A DNA stretch of 64,000 nucleotides from CAYWKU01 sp964459325 (GTDB lineage Bacteria; RBG-13-61-14; CAYWKU01), in NCBI GenBank assembly GCA_964459325.1, contig CAYWKU010000008.1, forward strand, positions 62,001 to 126,000, in the 5' to 3' direction. The notes beneath the pieces were generated by a model. That model worked only from the letters and a program-made list of their open reading frames with translations. It was not told where the DNA came from and did not search any database. A program made the position numbers and the translations under genes. This document shows, one piece after another, positions 8,341-16,286 of the stretch. Each line of letters begins with the position of its first letter. Position 1 is the first letter of the stretch.

Positions 8341-8687
8341 TTAAGTCTCCTCATCCAGGATGGATTCTAACTTTTCTATCAGGGGCGGCAAATCTTCAGT
8401 AACAGTCTCTTCCACACCTGCTCATAGTCAATCTCGAAATAAGCATGCACGAGTCGATCCCGCATTCCAACTATTTCGGCTCATGGAATGTCCGGATAAC
8501 GATTGCGCATTTCCGGGCTTATGTTACCTGCCGCCTCTCCGACAATTTCGATGCATTTTACCAACCCTAAAGCCCAAATTCGGTTTTGCGCAAGTTCCAC
8601 TTCCTCGCGTTCCCGAACCGCATTTACAGCATCCCGCGCGGCATCCAGCATGTCGTTTAAACGGCCAAGATCGTCACGACGAGACAA
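8341..8687 (-). pseudogene. decayed HepT-type HEPN toxin gene
   Basis: The reading frame from the ATG at 8687 encodes the N-terminal half of a HEPN/HepT (formerly DUF86) protein (MSRRDDLGRLNDMLDAARDA, then IVGEAAGNISPEMRNRYPDIP). It stops at a TGA at 8481-8483, exactly where the family has Trp (IPW). Reading on in the same frame restores AEIVGMRDRLVHAYFEIDYE, which contains the catalytic RX4HXY motif. A one-base loss near 8405-8412 then shifts the frame to TVTEDLPPLIEKLESILDEE and a TAA at 8341. The total of 347 bases is one short of 116 codons. The toxin should be inactive. Compare the intact homologue at 46595-46987. Confidence 0.85.
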
Positions 8688-8979
8688 ATTGCTCTTCAGC
8701 CTCCCTTAAGACTTCATCCCGAAAATGACGGCTCAACTCCGCCGGAGTACGCAAATCCACCTTGCGCCCAAGTATTTCCGACAATTCCATCTCCAGACGA
8801 ACCATTCCCAACAAACCGGGTTTATACCCCTTTTCGAACTCTACAAGCATGTCTACATCACTATCAGGGGCGAAATCATCCCGTAAGATTGAACCAAACA
8901 AAGAAAGCCGGGAGATATGATACTTCCTGCAGATTTTTTTAATTTGTTCTTCCGGTATATTGACACCATGATATGCCAT
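8674..8979 (-). CDS. mntA: MNT-domain nucleotidyltransferase antitoxin (MntA family)
   Basis: A 101-residue minimal nucleotidyltransferase. The motif LFGSILRDDFAPDSDVDMLV holds the GS...D-x-D active site of the pol-beta superfamily. In MNT-HEPN systems this enzyme AMPylates and silences the HepT RNase. Start chosen at ATG 8979, with GAGGGA just upstream, rather than an in-frame ATG at 9021. Its end overlaps the start of the broken hepT by 14 bases, the usual operon arrangement. The antitoxin frame is intact although its toxin is broken. A strong terminator and tRNA-Val lie upstream. Confidence 0.88.
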   Translation of the reverse strand: MAYHGVNIPEEQIKKICRKYHISRLSLFGSILRDDFAPDSDVDMLVEFEKGYKPGLLGMVRLEMELSEILGRKVDLRTPAELSRHFRDEVLREAEEQFVSS

Positions 8980-9051
8980 ACCAATCCCTCGTATGACTAT
9001 AATTTTAGCATACCGAAACAAGTTTCCAATTAAATGTTGAACCTTGAACCC

Positions 9052-9078
9052 AAAAAGCCGCCCTCCGGCGGCTTTTTT
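9052..9078 (-). terminator. rho-independent terminator
   Basis: AAAAAGCCGCC-CTC-GGCGGCTTTTTT forms an eleven-pair stem with a U tract on either strand. It lies directly downstream of the tRNA-Val gene on the minus strand and should end its transcript before mntA. Confidence 0.85.
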
Positions 9079-9081
9079 ACA

Positions 9082-9153
9082 TGCGCGGTACTGGATTCGA
9101 ACCAGTGACTTCTACCGTGTGAGGGTAGCACTCTTCCGCTGAGTTAACCGCGC
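9082..9153 (-). tRNA. tRNA-Val (anticodon CAC)
   Basis: A 72-nt cloverleaf on the minus strand. The acceptor stem GCGCGGT pairs with ACCGCGC, followed by discriminator A. The D arm is ACTC/GAGT, the anticodon stem CTACC/GGTAG encloses the loop CTCACAC with anticodon CAC, and the T arm ACTGG/CCAGT encloses TTCGAAT. The CCA end is not encoded. CAC reads the valine codon GUG. It is the only tRNA seen in the window. Confidence 0.95.
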
Positions 9154-9316
9154 TCTTTAGTCTATATATATAACCAAAATCCTCCTTCAGGTCAAGGGGG
9201 TAAATTGATGTTTGAGGCTGTTGCAGAATTGCTTTTTCCGGAGCGCCCGGACGGGCAAAAGAGAGTTGTTTAAAATCAATAACTTACGAGATGCCGCCGA
9301 GCCATACGGCCTGTCA

Positions 9317-9351
9317 GGGACGGCGGCGTTCCGATTTTCCATTCTGCAACG
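9317..9351. repeat. dispersed GGAACGCCG repeat, copy 2 (inverted)
   Basis: Complement of the 35-base segment at 1573-1607 with two mismatches (33 of 35). It lies in the 228-base gap between tRNA-Val and the sigma-54 activator, next to a GCCGCC/GGCGGC inverted pair (from about 9294). No gene is seen in this gap. Confidence 0.7.
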
Positions 9352-9381
9352 GCCTCTGTTTTCAGATTGAATCCGTTCCAA

Positions 9382-10722
9382 TTAATAATCGATTTCGTAC
9401 TTCTTCATTTTTCTCCATAACGTGTTGCGGGAAATTCCCAATTCTTTCGCCGTTTCCTGCCGATTTCCGTCATGCTTTTTCAAAGCCTCCCTTATGGCCT
9501 CGACTTCCGCATTTTTCAGCGGACTTGCCGGAACGTTGGACGGCTTCTGCTCCGCCTCCCGGGCTGTGGTAACCATGTTAGGCGGCAGGTCTTCGAGCTG
9601 AATGGTGTTCCCCGCGCAAACCACGAAAGCGTGCTCGATGGCGTTTTCCAACTCCCTCACGTTTCCGGTAAACGGATTGAACATCAAAACTCCCATCACC
9701 CGCTCGCTGACCCGTTGTATTCGCCGCCCTTGCAGGGCGTTGAACCTGTCTATAAAATGCTGCACCAGCAGCGGAATGTCCTCGCGGCGCTCCCTGAGCG
9801 GTGGAATAACCAGCTTCACCACGTTCAGCCGGAAGAATAAATCCTGACGAAACCGCTTCTTATGCACCTCCCGGTTCAGGTCGCGGTTGGTGGAGGCGAT
9901 AACCCTGACGTCCATTTTCTCCGCTTCCGTAGCCCCTAGCGGCTCATATTCCCTCTCCTGGAGCACCCTGAGCAGCTTGACCTGCATGGCCTGGCTCAAC
10001 TCTCCCACCTCGTCCAGAAGCAGTGTGCCGCCCTCGGCCCTTGAAAATCGCCCGGGCTTGTCCCGCTTGGCGTCGGTAAAAGCCCCCTTCTTGTAGCCGA
10101 ACAGCTCGCTCTCCAATAAACTGTCCGGCAGGGCGCCGCAATTTATCGCCACGAAGGGTTTCTCTTTCCTCGGTCCCAGGTTATGAACGGCGCGAGCAAT
10201 CAACTCCTTGCCGGTGCCGCTTTCGCCCTCTATGAGCACGGTGCTCTGGCTGTTGGCCACCAACGGCAACATCTCGATGATGTTGTACATGGCCCGGCTC
10301 TTGGCCACGATGTCCTCGAAAACATAGGAGCCGAACAGGCGCTTTCGCAGTTCCTGAATGGTGCTCAGGTCCCGGAACATCTCGACCCCGCCGATGACTT
10401 TCCCGTCCTGCTCGCACAAGGCCGCGGTGCTGATGGCGATGGGCAGCTTCCTCCCAACCTTTGTAATTATGGAAACCTCCCGGTCCTCGGTGCGCTCGCC
10501 AGTCTGGATACTCCGCTTGAGGGGGCATTCAACCTGGCATATGTCCGCCCTGAACACCCGGTAACACGGCTGACCGATAACCTCATCCCGCGAATAACCC
10601 GTAATCCCCTCGGCGGCGCTGTTGAAACTGGTAATCAACCCCCCGGAATTTATAGTGAAAATGCCGTGAGATATGGTATCGAAAATCAGGGGAAAGAAAC
10701 GGTTATCCAATTGTACGTCCAT
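9382..10722 (-). CDS. PAS-domain sigma-54-dependent transcriptional activator
   Basis: A 446-residue enhancer-binding protein. Residues 1-120 are a PAS domain carrying CYRVFRADICQVECP (Cys53, 62 and 66). Residues 131-360 are the AAA+ domain with Walker A GESGTGKE (166-173), the sigma-54 contact loop as GAFTDA (213-218, a common variant of GAFTGA) and Walker B TLLLDEVGE. A Fis-type helix-turn-helix lies at about 405-443 (RQETAKELGISRNTLWRKMK). There is no receiver domain, so the signal is probably sensed by the PAS domain. It is divergent from the Hmc-like operon, which has a good sigma-54 promoter, so it is very likely that operon's activator. GGAGG lies eight bases before the ATG. Confidence 0.95.
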   Translation of the reverse strand: MDVQLDNRFFPLIFDTISHGIFTINSGGLITSFNSAAEGITGYSRDEVIGQPCYRVFRADICQVECPLKRSIQTGERTEDREVSIITKVGRKLPIAISTAALCEQDGKVIGGVEMFRDLSTIQELRKRLFGSYVFEDIVAKSRAMYNIIEMLPLVANSQSTVLIEGESGTGKELIARAVHNLGPRKEKPFVAINCGALPDSLLESELFGYKKGAFTDAKRDKPGRFSRAEGGTLLLDEVGELSQAMQVKLLRVLQEREYEPLGATEAEKMDVRVIASTNRDLNREVHKKRFRQDLFFRLNVVKLVIPPLRERREDIPLLVQHFIDRFNALQGRRIQRVSERVMGVLMFNPFTGNVRELENAIEHAFVVCAGNTIQLEDLPPNMVTTAREAEQKPSNVPASPLKNAEVEAIREALKKHDGNRQETAKELGISRNTLWRKMKKYEIDY

Positions 10723-10789
10723 GAGCTTAACCTCCGCTTATTGTCCCTTACACAATAACATAAACGTTAAATTCTTGCAACATCCGGTA

Positions 10790-10837
10790 TGTGACATGTC
10801 ACACGTATGACATGCCGGTGTTACATAAATGAAACAC
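10790..10837. promoter_or_regulatory. candidate activator binding sites (palindromes)
   Basis: A perfect 14-base palindrome TGTGACATGTCACA (10790-10803) is followed by an imperfect one, GTGTTACATAAATGAAACAC (10818-10837). They lie 110-160 bases upstream of the sigma-54 promoter, the usual place for enhancer sites. The half-site resembles TGTNACA, which recurs at 10971-10992. Assigning them to the divergent sigma-54 activator is inference; a Crp/Fnr-family protein is an alternative. Confidence 0.6.
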
Positions 10838-10947
10838 AGGGACAAGCAAACCCCTTATATCCCATGAAATCAATTGTCTGTTTTATCATTATATATCAGT
10901 AAGTTATATTTAGAATAACCCCTTATTCTGCTTTATCCCCGAAATTC

Positions 10948-10963
10948 TGGCCCGGATATTGCT
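10948..10963 (+). promoter_or_regulatory. sigma-54 promoter (-24/-12) of the Hmc-like operon
   Basis: TGGCCCG-N4-TTGCT matches the consensus TGGCACG-N4-TTGCW at all but one position, with the exact spacing between the GG and GC pairs. It lies about 65 bases upstream of the first gene of the operon, opposite a sigma-54 activator gene. Confidence 0.85.
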
Positions 10964-10970
10964 CCTAACA

Positions 10971-10992
10971 TGTTACACAAATTAATGTAACA
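10971..10992. promoter_or_regulatory. inverted repeat TGTTACA-N8-TGTAACA in the leader
   Basis: A perfect inverted repeat of seven bases per arm lies just downstream of the -12 element, around or after the expected transcription start. Its half-site resembles those in the upstream palindromes, so a protein bound here could repress the sigma-54 promoter. Confidence 0.55.
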
Positions 10993-11025
10993 CAAACTCA
11001 AACCAATAAAAGCGAGGATGAAACA

Positions 11026-12396
11026 ATGGCAGCAGTCCAATACAGCTTCTATGTCGAACCGTTCGACGAAACCGACCGGCCTAAACGGTTTCTGGAGGCG
11101 ATGGCCGCAATACTCAAACACTCCAACTACGGCCTGGTGCTGGATACCTACTCCAGGATAAGGGCCAGATGCACCCGGTGCAGTGTGGAGTGCCAGATTT
11201 ACGACTGCACCCGGGACCCCCGAGACATTCCGTGCGCCCGCAGCGACATGATTCTCAAAATCTACCGACGCTACTTCACGCCGGGTGGAAGACTTCACGC
11301 CAGGCTTTTCGGCGGCTTCCACCTGACCGACGAGTTTCTCGACGACATGACCGAGCGGCTGTACAACTGCACCGCGTGCCGCCGGTGCAAGCTCGGCTGC
11401 CCCATGGGCATAGACCACGGCCTGCTCACCCACTTCGCCCGGTGGGTACTTGCAGAGATAGGCATCGCTCCTAAGGCTCTGGTGGTGGCCACCCGCGAGC
11501 AGCTCGAAGGCGCCACCAAGAACACCAGCGCCATTCCCATACCCGCACTCAACGATACCTGCGAGTTCCTCGAAGACGAGCTTATGGAGAAATTCAACAT
11601 TCCCATAAAGTTTCCCATCGACGTTGAAGGGGCGGAGATGGTCTTCTTCCCGGCGGTCAGCGACTACCTCTTGGAGCCGGACACACTGATGGGCAACGCC
11701 GCCGTCATGCACGCCACTAACGGCTCTTGGACCATCGGCACCGGGAACATAGACGGAATCGACTACGGCCTCTTTTACAGCGACCGGATGTGGGACAGGA
11801 TAGTGAAAAACGAAGTCGCCGAAGTCCGCAGGCTGAACGCTCAGAAGATTCTCATAGGAGAATGCGGCCATGCTTCCCGTTCCGCCAAGGTGGGAGTGGC
11901 CAATTTCTGCGGCCCCGACGCTCCTCCGGTGATAAACATCATGGAGTACACCCTGCGGATGATGGAGGAGGGTAAGCTAAAAATCAAGGGCAAGGTCATC
12001 GAGGACAGGGTTACCTATCACGACCCCTGTAACATCGCACGCTCCGGTTGGATAGTCGACCAGCCCCGGGAAATACTTAAAGCGGTCTGCAAGGATTACG
12101 TGGACATGACCCCGAAAGGCCCCAAAAACTACTGCTGCGGGGGCGGAGGCGGAACCGTGTCCATAGATGAAATCCGCAAGTACCGAACACTGGTCACCGG
12201 CAAGAAAAAGGCCGACCAAATAAAGGACACCGGCGCCAAATACGTGGTCGCCCCCTGCGCTAACTGCAAAAAGCAACTCAAGGAAGTAGTGGAAGACCAC
12301 AAGCTGGAAGACGTGGAAGTTGTGGGACTGCACGACCTGGTGATGGAAGCCATAGATTTCCCCGAGCACCATCAACAGGCGCAAAATAACGGTTAA
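11026..12396 (+). CDS. HdrD-like Fe-S subunit of an Hmc/Tmc-type complex (HmcF/TmcB-like)
   Basis: A 456-residue cytoplasmic iron-sulfur protein. Residues 49-70 have CTRCSVECQIYDC plus Cys70, and residues 115-125 have CTACRRCKLGC, likely [4Fe-4S] sites. The C-terminal CCG domain shows C335-x34-CCG-x38-CxxC (Cys370/371, Cys411 and 414), the cysteine pattern of HdrB/HdrD, DsrK, HmcF and TmcB. The first CCG-like repeat (ECGHASRSAKVG) is degenerate. In Hmc and Tmc complexes this subunit links membrane electron transfer to a cytoplasmic partner. It is the first gene after the sigma-54 promoter, 20 bases before the cytochrome b-like gene. Exact substrate unknown. Confidence 0.9.
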   Translation: MAAVQYSFYVEPFDETDRPKRFLEAMAAILKHSNYGLVLDTYSRIRARCTRCSVECQIYDCTRDPRDIPCARSDMILKIYRRYFTPGGRLHARLFGGFHLTDEFLDDMTERLYNCTACRRCKLGCPMGIDHGLLTHFARWVLAEIGIAPKALVVATREQLEGATKNTSAIPIPALNDTCEFLEDELMEKFNIPIKFPIDVEGAEMVFFPAVSDYLLEPDTLMGNAAVMHATNGSWTIGTGNIDGIDYGLFYSDRMWDRIVKNEVAEVRRLNAQKILIGECGHASRSAKVGVANFCGPDAPPVINIMEYTLRMMEEGKLKIKGKVIEDRVTYHDPCNIARSGWIVDQPREILKAVCKDYVDMTPKGPKNYCCGGGGGTVSIDEIRKYRTLVTGKKKADQIKDTGAKYVVAPCANCKKQLKEVVEDHKLEDVEVVGLHDLVMEAIDFPEHHQQAQNNG

Positions 12397-12416
12397 GGAA
12401 AGGAAGGGCCTGAAAA

Positions 12417-13118
12417 ATGGAAACGTGGTTGGAATTAGCCAGAGGACCGATATTCCAGTTCGCCCTCATCTTCATGATTCTCGGGCTGCTCAGGCACATC
12501 GCCCTCGCTACGGTAAACACGGGCATCGCCATATGGCGGGCCGGGGATAAAAAGTTCCCCGTAAAGGCTATGGCAAAGGCGACGCTGGACTGGCTCATAC
12601 CGGCAAGAAAACTGAAGGGAAGCATCGGTTTCAGCCTGCTCTCGATAGTCATGCACGTGGGGCTGATAGTGGTGCCCATATTCCTGTTTTCGCACGTAGC
12701 GCTGTGGGAAAGGGGGCTGGGCATAAGCTGGCCCGCAATCGGCATGGGCGCGGCGGACGTGTTAACCCTCGTAACCATCGCCGCCCTGTTCGCAATACTG
12801 GCCATCAGGATATTCGGCAGGGACGCCCGCGCCATCAGCGGATTTCAGGATTACGCCATACTGGTGCTCCTGGCCGTACCGTTCATCAGCGGATACCTGG
12901 CCATGCACCCGGCAATTAACCCGTTCGACTACTCCGGCGCCATGCTGATACACGTGTTGAGCGCGGACCTGATTTTGATACTCATTCCGATAACCAAGCT
13001 CTCCCACGTTGTGCTCATGCCGGCCACACAGGTTATAGCCGAGGTGGGATGGCACTTTCCCGCCACCAGCGGCGAAAACGTTTGCGTAGCGCTTCATAAA
13101 GAGGAAGAGCCGATATGA
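12417..13118 (+). CDS. NarI-like membrane cytochrome b subunit (HmcE/TmcC-like)
   Basis: A 233-residue membrane protein with five to six hydrophobic segments. Conserved His residues sit in or near helices (LRHIALAT, LLSIVMHVGLIVVP, LFSHVALWERG, ITKLSHVVLMPATQ), as expected for haem b ligands in NarI/DsrM-type subunits that exchange electrons with the quinone pool. Its ATG follows the HdrD-like gene by 20 bases and its end overlaps the ferredoxin-like gene by four bases (ATGA), so the subunits are translationally linked. In Hmc and Tmc complexes the equivalent partner of the HdrD-like subunit is HmcE or TmcC. Confidence 0.88.
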   Translation: METWLELARGPIFQFALIFMILGLLRHIALATVNTGIAIWRAGDKKFPVKAMAKATLDWLIPARKLKGSIGFSLLSIVMHVGLIVVPIFLFSHVALWERGLGISWPAIGMGAADVLTLVTIAALFAILAIRIFGRDARAISGFQDYAILVLLAVPFISGYLAMHPAINPFDYSGAMLIHVLSADLILILIPITKLSHVVLMPATQVIAEVGWHFPATSGENVCVALHKEEEPI

Positions 13119-13969
13119 TTAAGAAAATGGCCATACTTACCGACGTGACCAGGTGCATCGGGTGCGAGCAGTGCGTACAGGCATGCAAGGACACCTACAA
13201 CCTGCCGCCCGATAAACCGTGGCGCTGGCAGAACGACGTCACCGACCTGTCAGCCTCGCGGTGGACAACAATCATCAACAAACCGGAAAACGCTCACGTG
13301 AGAAAGCAGTGCCGCCATTGTGCCGAGCCGGCCTGCGTCTCCGTATGCCCGGTGGGAGCTTTGCAGAAAACGCCCGAAGGGCCGGTGGTTTACGACGGCG
13401 ACATCTGCATGGGTTGCCGCTATTGCATGATGGCCTGCCCCTTCGGTATACCCCGCTACACCTGGTCGGAGCCGGTGCCTTACGTGAGAAAGTGCATCAT
13501 GTGCTACCACAAGATAAAGAGCGGCGAGCTCAGCCAACCCGCCTGCACCGACGCCTGTCCCACCGGCGCCACCATTTACGGCGAGCGCGAAAAGCTGCTC
13601 AAGGAAGCTCATGCACGCATAAAAAGCAGCCCCGGCAAATACACGGAGAGGGTCTGGGGTGAGCATCAGGTCGGCGGCACCAACGTACTTTACGTCTCCC
13701 CCATAGACCTGAGCTTCCTCGGCTGGAGCTCGAACCTCGGCGACGAACCCCTCCCGCTCAAAACCCGTCCGGCCATGAAAATGGTTCCCCCGGTATTCTT
13801 AGGCGTGGGTCTGGCAATGGCCGCGACATACTGGGTCATTGACCGGAGAATGAAGCGGGCCGGACAATTCGAGTCGCCCCAATGGGACAGAGAAACTTCC
13901 GGAGAAGAAACCGAAGAACAAACCAAAGACGAGGCGGAAAGCAATGACCAAGAGAATAAGAATAGTTAA
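13115..13969 (+). CDS. four-cluster ferredoxin subunit with C-terminal anchor (HmcB-like)
   Basis: A 284-residue protein of the DmsB/HybA/HmcB type. Four Cys groups for [4Fe-4S] clusters are visible: CIGCEQCVQAC (14-24), CRHCAEPACVSVC (67-79), CMGCRYCMMAC (99-108 region) and CIMC...CTDAC (127-148). A transmembrane helix at about 222-242 is followed by a highly acidic tail. No signal peptide or Tat motif is evident. If the fold faces the periplasm, as HmcB does, export would have to depend on the C-terminal helix or a partner, so sidedness is open. Its end overlaps the NrfD-like gene by 26 bases. Confidence 0.9.
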   Translation: MIKKMAILTDVTRCIGCEQCVQACKDTYNLPPDKPWRWQNDVTDLSASRWTTIINKPENAHVRKQCRHCAEPACVSVCPVGALQKTPEGPVVYDGDICMGCRYCMMACPFGIPRYTWSEPVPYVRKCIMCYHKIKSGELSQPACTDACPTGATIYGEREKLLKEAHARIKSSPGKYTERVWGEHQVGGTNVLYVSPIDLSFLGWSSNLGDEPLPLKTRPAMKMVPPVFLGVGLAMAATYWVIDRRMKRAGQFESPQWDRETSGEETEEQTKDEAESNDQENKNS

Positions 13970-15887
13970 AAGCGTACTGTGGTTCCTGGTGGGAGTAGCG
14001 GCGGCAGTGGCCGTTGCCCGGTTCGTCAAGGGATTGGGCCCCAGCACCGCCCTGACCGACACCACCCCCTGGGGATTCTGGATAGGGTTCGACGTACTGG
14101 GCGGAGTGGCTCTCGCCGCGGGCGGTTTCGTCATAGCCGCGACAGTGTACATATTCCACATGGAAAAATACCACCCCATCCTCAGACCCGCCGTACTGAC
14201 CGCATTTTTGGGGTATGCGGCGGTCGCCGTCGGGCTAATCTTCGACCTGGGCCTGCCCTGGCACATTTGGCACCCGGTAATCTTCTGGCAGCATCATTCG
14301 GCGCTCTTCGAGGTGGCCTGGTGCGTGATGCTGTACCTGACGGTGCTGGCGCTGGAATTCAGCCCGGTGGTTCTGGAAAAAACGCCCTTCCACCGGCTGC
14401 TCAACCTGATGAAAAAGCTCACCATCCCGCTGGTGATTCTGGGAATTATGCTCAGCACCCTGCATCAATCGAGCCTGGGCACCCTGTTTTTGATAATGCC
14501 CTTCCGCCTGCACCCGCTATGGTACACCCCCATACTGCCGATTCTGTTCTTCGTATCCGCCGTCGGGCTGGGATTGTGCATGGTATGCGTGGAATCATCG
14601 ATATCCCACTGGCTGTATAACAAGGAAGCCGACCACGACCTCCTCGCGGGACTGGCCAGGGCCGCCGCGTGGGTGCTCGGCATATACCTCGTAATCCGTT
14701 TCGGAGACCTCGCTTATCACGGCAAGCTCGGTTACATCCTCCAGGGCTCGTGGGAAAGCACCCTGTTCATCTTCGAGATACTGATAAGCGCCATTATCCC
14801 CATTGCGCTCTTCTCCATGCGTCGGATGAGACAGAGCAGTACCGCTCTTATGGTAGGGGCATTTTCAGGAGTCTTAGGATTCGTAATAAACCGTCTCAGC
14901 GTGGGCGGCATCGCCACCATATCCAACGTGAACTCCAATTACGTTCCAAGCTGGATGGAAATCGCCATAAGCGTGGGCATCGTAAGCGGCTTCGCCCTGG
15001 CCTTCCTGTTCTTCGTGGAATACTTCAGGGTATGGGAAACCGAGGCGTATCAGCCGGGCGCAGTGGACGAACTGCCCGAGCCCGACCCGGTGAGCAACGT
15101 CAGGCTCGGGTATCCCTGGTCGCCCGCGTGGAGGCAGTACTCGATGATATTCATCATAGCCGCCAGCCTCTCCTTTGCGGCCTTGCCCAAAGCGGTTACC
15201 CAGGACGCGCAACCCAGGGCCGTGCCGGCTGAAAGCCCGCGCCTGATAAAGGCGGTTAAATTTCCCGGGCCCCAAACGCAGGGTAATCGTTTCTCGCTCA
15301 TAGACCGGGCCAGGGAGGAAGTACCTGCCGACGGAAAGGTGATAAACGTGCTCCTCCTGGACGCCGACAGGGACGGACGGATGGTCTTCTTTCCCCACGA
15401 AGCGCACCAGGACAGGATGCAAGGGGAAGAATCCTGCGCCAAATGCCACCACATGAACAAGCCACTGGACAGGGCCACGCCCTGCTACCAATGCCATCGC
15501 GACATGTTCAGCGCCACCGACACCTTCAACCACGACTATCACGTGGAAAAAATGGGAGGAAACTCCGCCTGCATCGAATGCCACACCGACCCGGGCGAAG
15601 TCAAAAACCGACAAACAGCCAAGGCATGCCTCGAATGCCACAAGGAAATGACGCAAAAGGATACCCTGGTTTCGGCGGGTGACAAACCGGTGCTGGACGA
15701 GGCTCCGGGTTATAAGGACGCGATGCACGGGTTGTGCATAGAGTGCCACAAAACCGAGGAGAAACGGAAACCCGTCAAATACGAGAACCTCCCGCTGTGC
15801 GGCGCCTGCCATCAGGAGCTGGGAATGGAGACAGTCAGAAAGTTCGGGCCGTATCCCCGGGAAAGCTCGGTTACACGGGAGAAATAA
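13944..15887 (+). CDS. NrfD/HmcC-type quinone-interacting subunit fused to a six-haem cytochrome c domain
   Basis: A 647-residue fusion. Residues 1-360 form a polytopic NrfD/PsrC/HmcC domain (starting with TM at about 8-28, then ALTDTTPWGFWIGFDVLGG, FFVSAVGLGLCMVCVESSIS and others). A further helix at about 398-415 crosses the membrane and leads to a periplasmic domain with six CxxCH haem sites at Cys498, 514, 543, 562, 598 and 619, plus FPHEAH and FNHDYH, which look like distal ligands of class III/c7 cytochromes. In Desulfovibrio the NrfD subunit (HmcC) and the multihaem cytochrome (HmcA, 16 haems) are separate proteins; here they are one chain. Likely role: electron exchange between periplasmic haems and menaquinone. 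Confidence 0.9.
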   Translation: MTKRIRIVKSVLWFLVGVAAAVAVARFVKGLGPSTALTDTTPWGFWIGFDVLGGVALAAGGFVIAATVYIFHMEKYHPILRPAVLTAFLGYAAVAVGLIFDLGLPWHIWHPVIFWQHHSALFEVAWCVMLYLTVLALEFSPVVLEKTPFHRLLNLMKKLTIPLVILGIMLSTLHQSSLGTLFLIMPFRLHPLWYTPILPILFFVSAVGLGLCMVCVESSISHWLYNKEADHDLLAGLARAAAWVLGIYLVIRFGDLAYHGKLGYILQGSWESTLFIFEILISAIIPIALFSMRRMRQSSTALMVGAFSGVLGFVINRLSVGGIATISNVNSNYVPSWMEIAISVGIVSGFALAFLFFVEYFRVWETEAYQPGAVDELPEPDPVSNVRLGYPWSPAWRQYSMIFIIAASLSFAALPKAVTQDAQPRAVPAESPRLIKAVKFPGPQTQGNRFSLIDRAREEVPADGKVINVLLLDADRDGRMVFFPHEAHQDRMQGEESCAKCHHMNKPLDRATPCYQCHRDMFSATDTFNHDYHVEKMGGNSACIECHTDPGEVKNRQTAKACLECHKEMTQKDTLVSAGDKPVLDEAPGYKDAMHGLCIECHKTEEKRKPVKYENLPLCGACHQELGMETVRKFGPYPRESSVTREK

Positions 15888-15899
15888 GGGTGATTGCGG

Positions 15900-16280
15900 A
15901 TGGCCGTCGAAAAAAACGCAGACTGCAAAAAGGTGGTGGTCATAGACGACGAGGAAGACGTAGTCACCTATCTGGATGCGCTTCTGAAGGACAACGGCTA
16001 CGAAGTGTACGCGGCTCAAGGGGGGCGCGACGGCCTTGACCTTATCAAGCGGGTAAAACCCGACCTGATCTGCCTGGACATCCTGATGCCCGGAGAAACC
16101 GGAATGTCCCTGTATCGCAGGATAAGAAACGACAGCGACATAAAGGACGTCCCGGTGCTAATAATAAGCGGTATGAACTATCGGCGGGAAAGCGAGGAGG
16201 TATCCCCTCCCCAGGGTTACATAGAAAAGCCCATAACGCCGGGCTCGCTGATAGAAACCGTAAGGTCCCTGATAGGATGA
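15900..16280 (+). CDS. single-domain response regulator
   Basis: A 126-residue receiver-only protein. Motifs: VVVIDDEEDV (acidic pocket), LICLDILMPGETG (phospho-accepting Asp), LIISG and GYIEKPI (the conserved Lys). No output domain. It starts 12 bases after the cytochrome fusion gene and ends seven bases before a histidine kinase, so it belongs to the same operon. The ATG at 15900 is preferred; a TTG two codons earlier is also possible. It probably passes phosphate between the kinases or acts by protein contact. Confidence 0.9.
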   Translation: MAVEKNADCKKVVVIDDEEDVVTYLDALLKDNGYEVYAAQGGRDGLDLIKRVKPDLICLDILMPGETGMSLYRRIRNDSDIKDVPVLIISGMNYRRESEEVSPPQGYIEKPITPGSLIETVRSLIG

Positions 16281-16286
16281 GTCATC

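Noticed and set aside
8341..9021. Whole MNT/HEPN pair at 8.4-9.0 kb as a working toxin-antitoxin system
   Set aside because: The toxin has a stop before its catalytic motif and a frameshift.
14874..16019. Long antisense frame across the cytochrome domain
   Set aside because: It covers six CxxCH motifs on the other strand; its protein is low in complexity and has no start signals.
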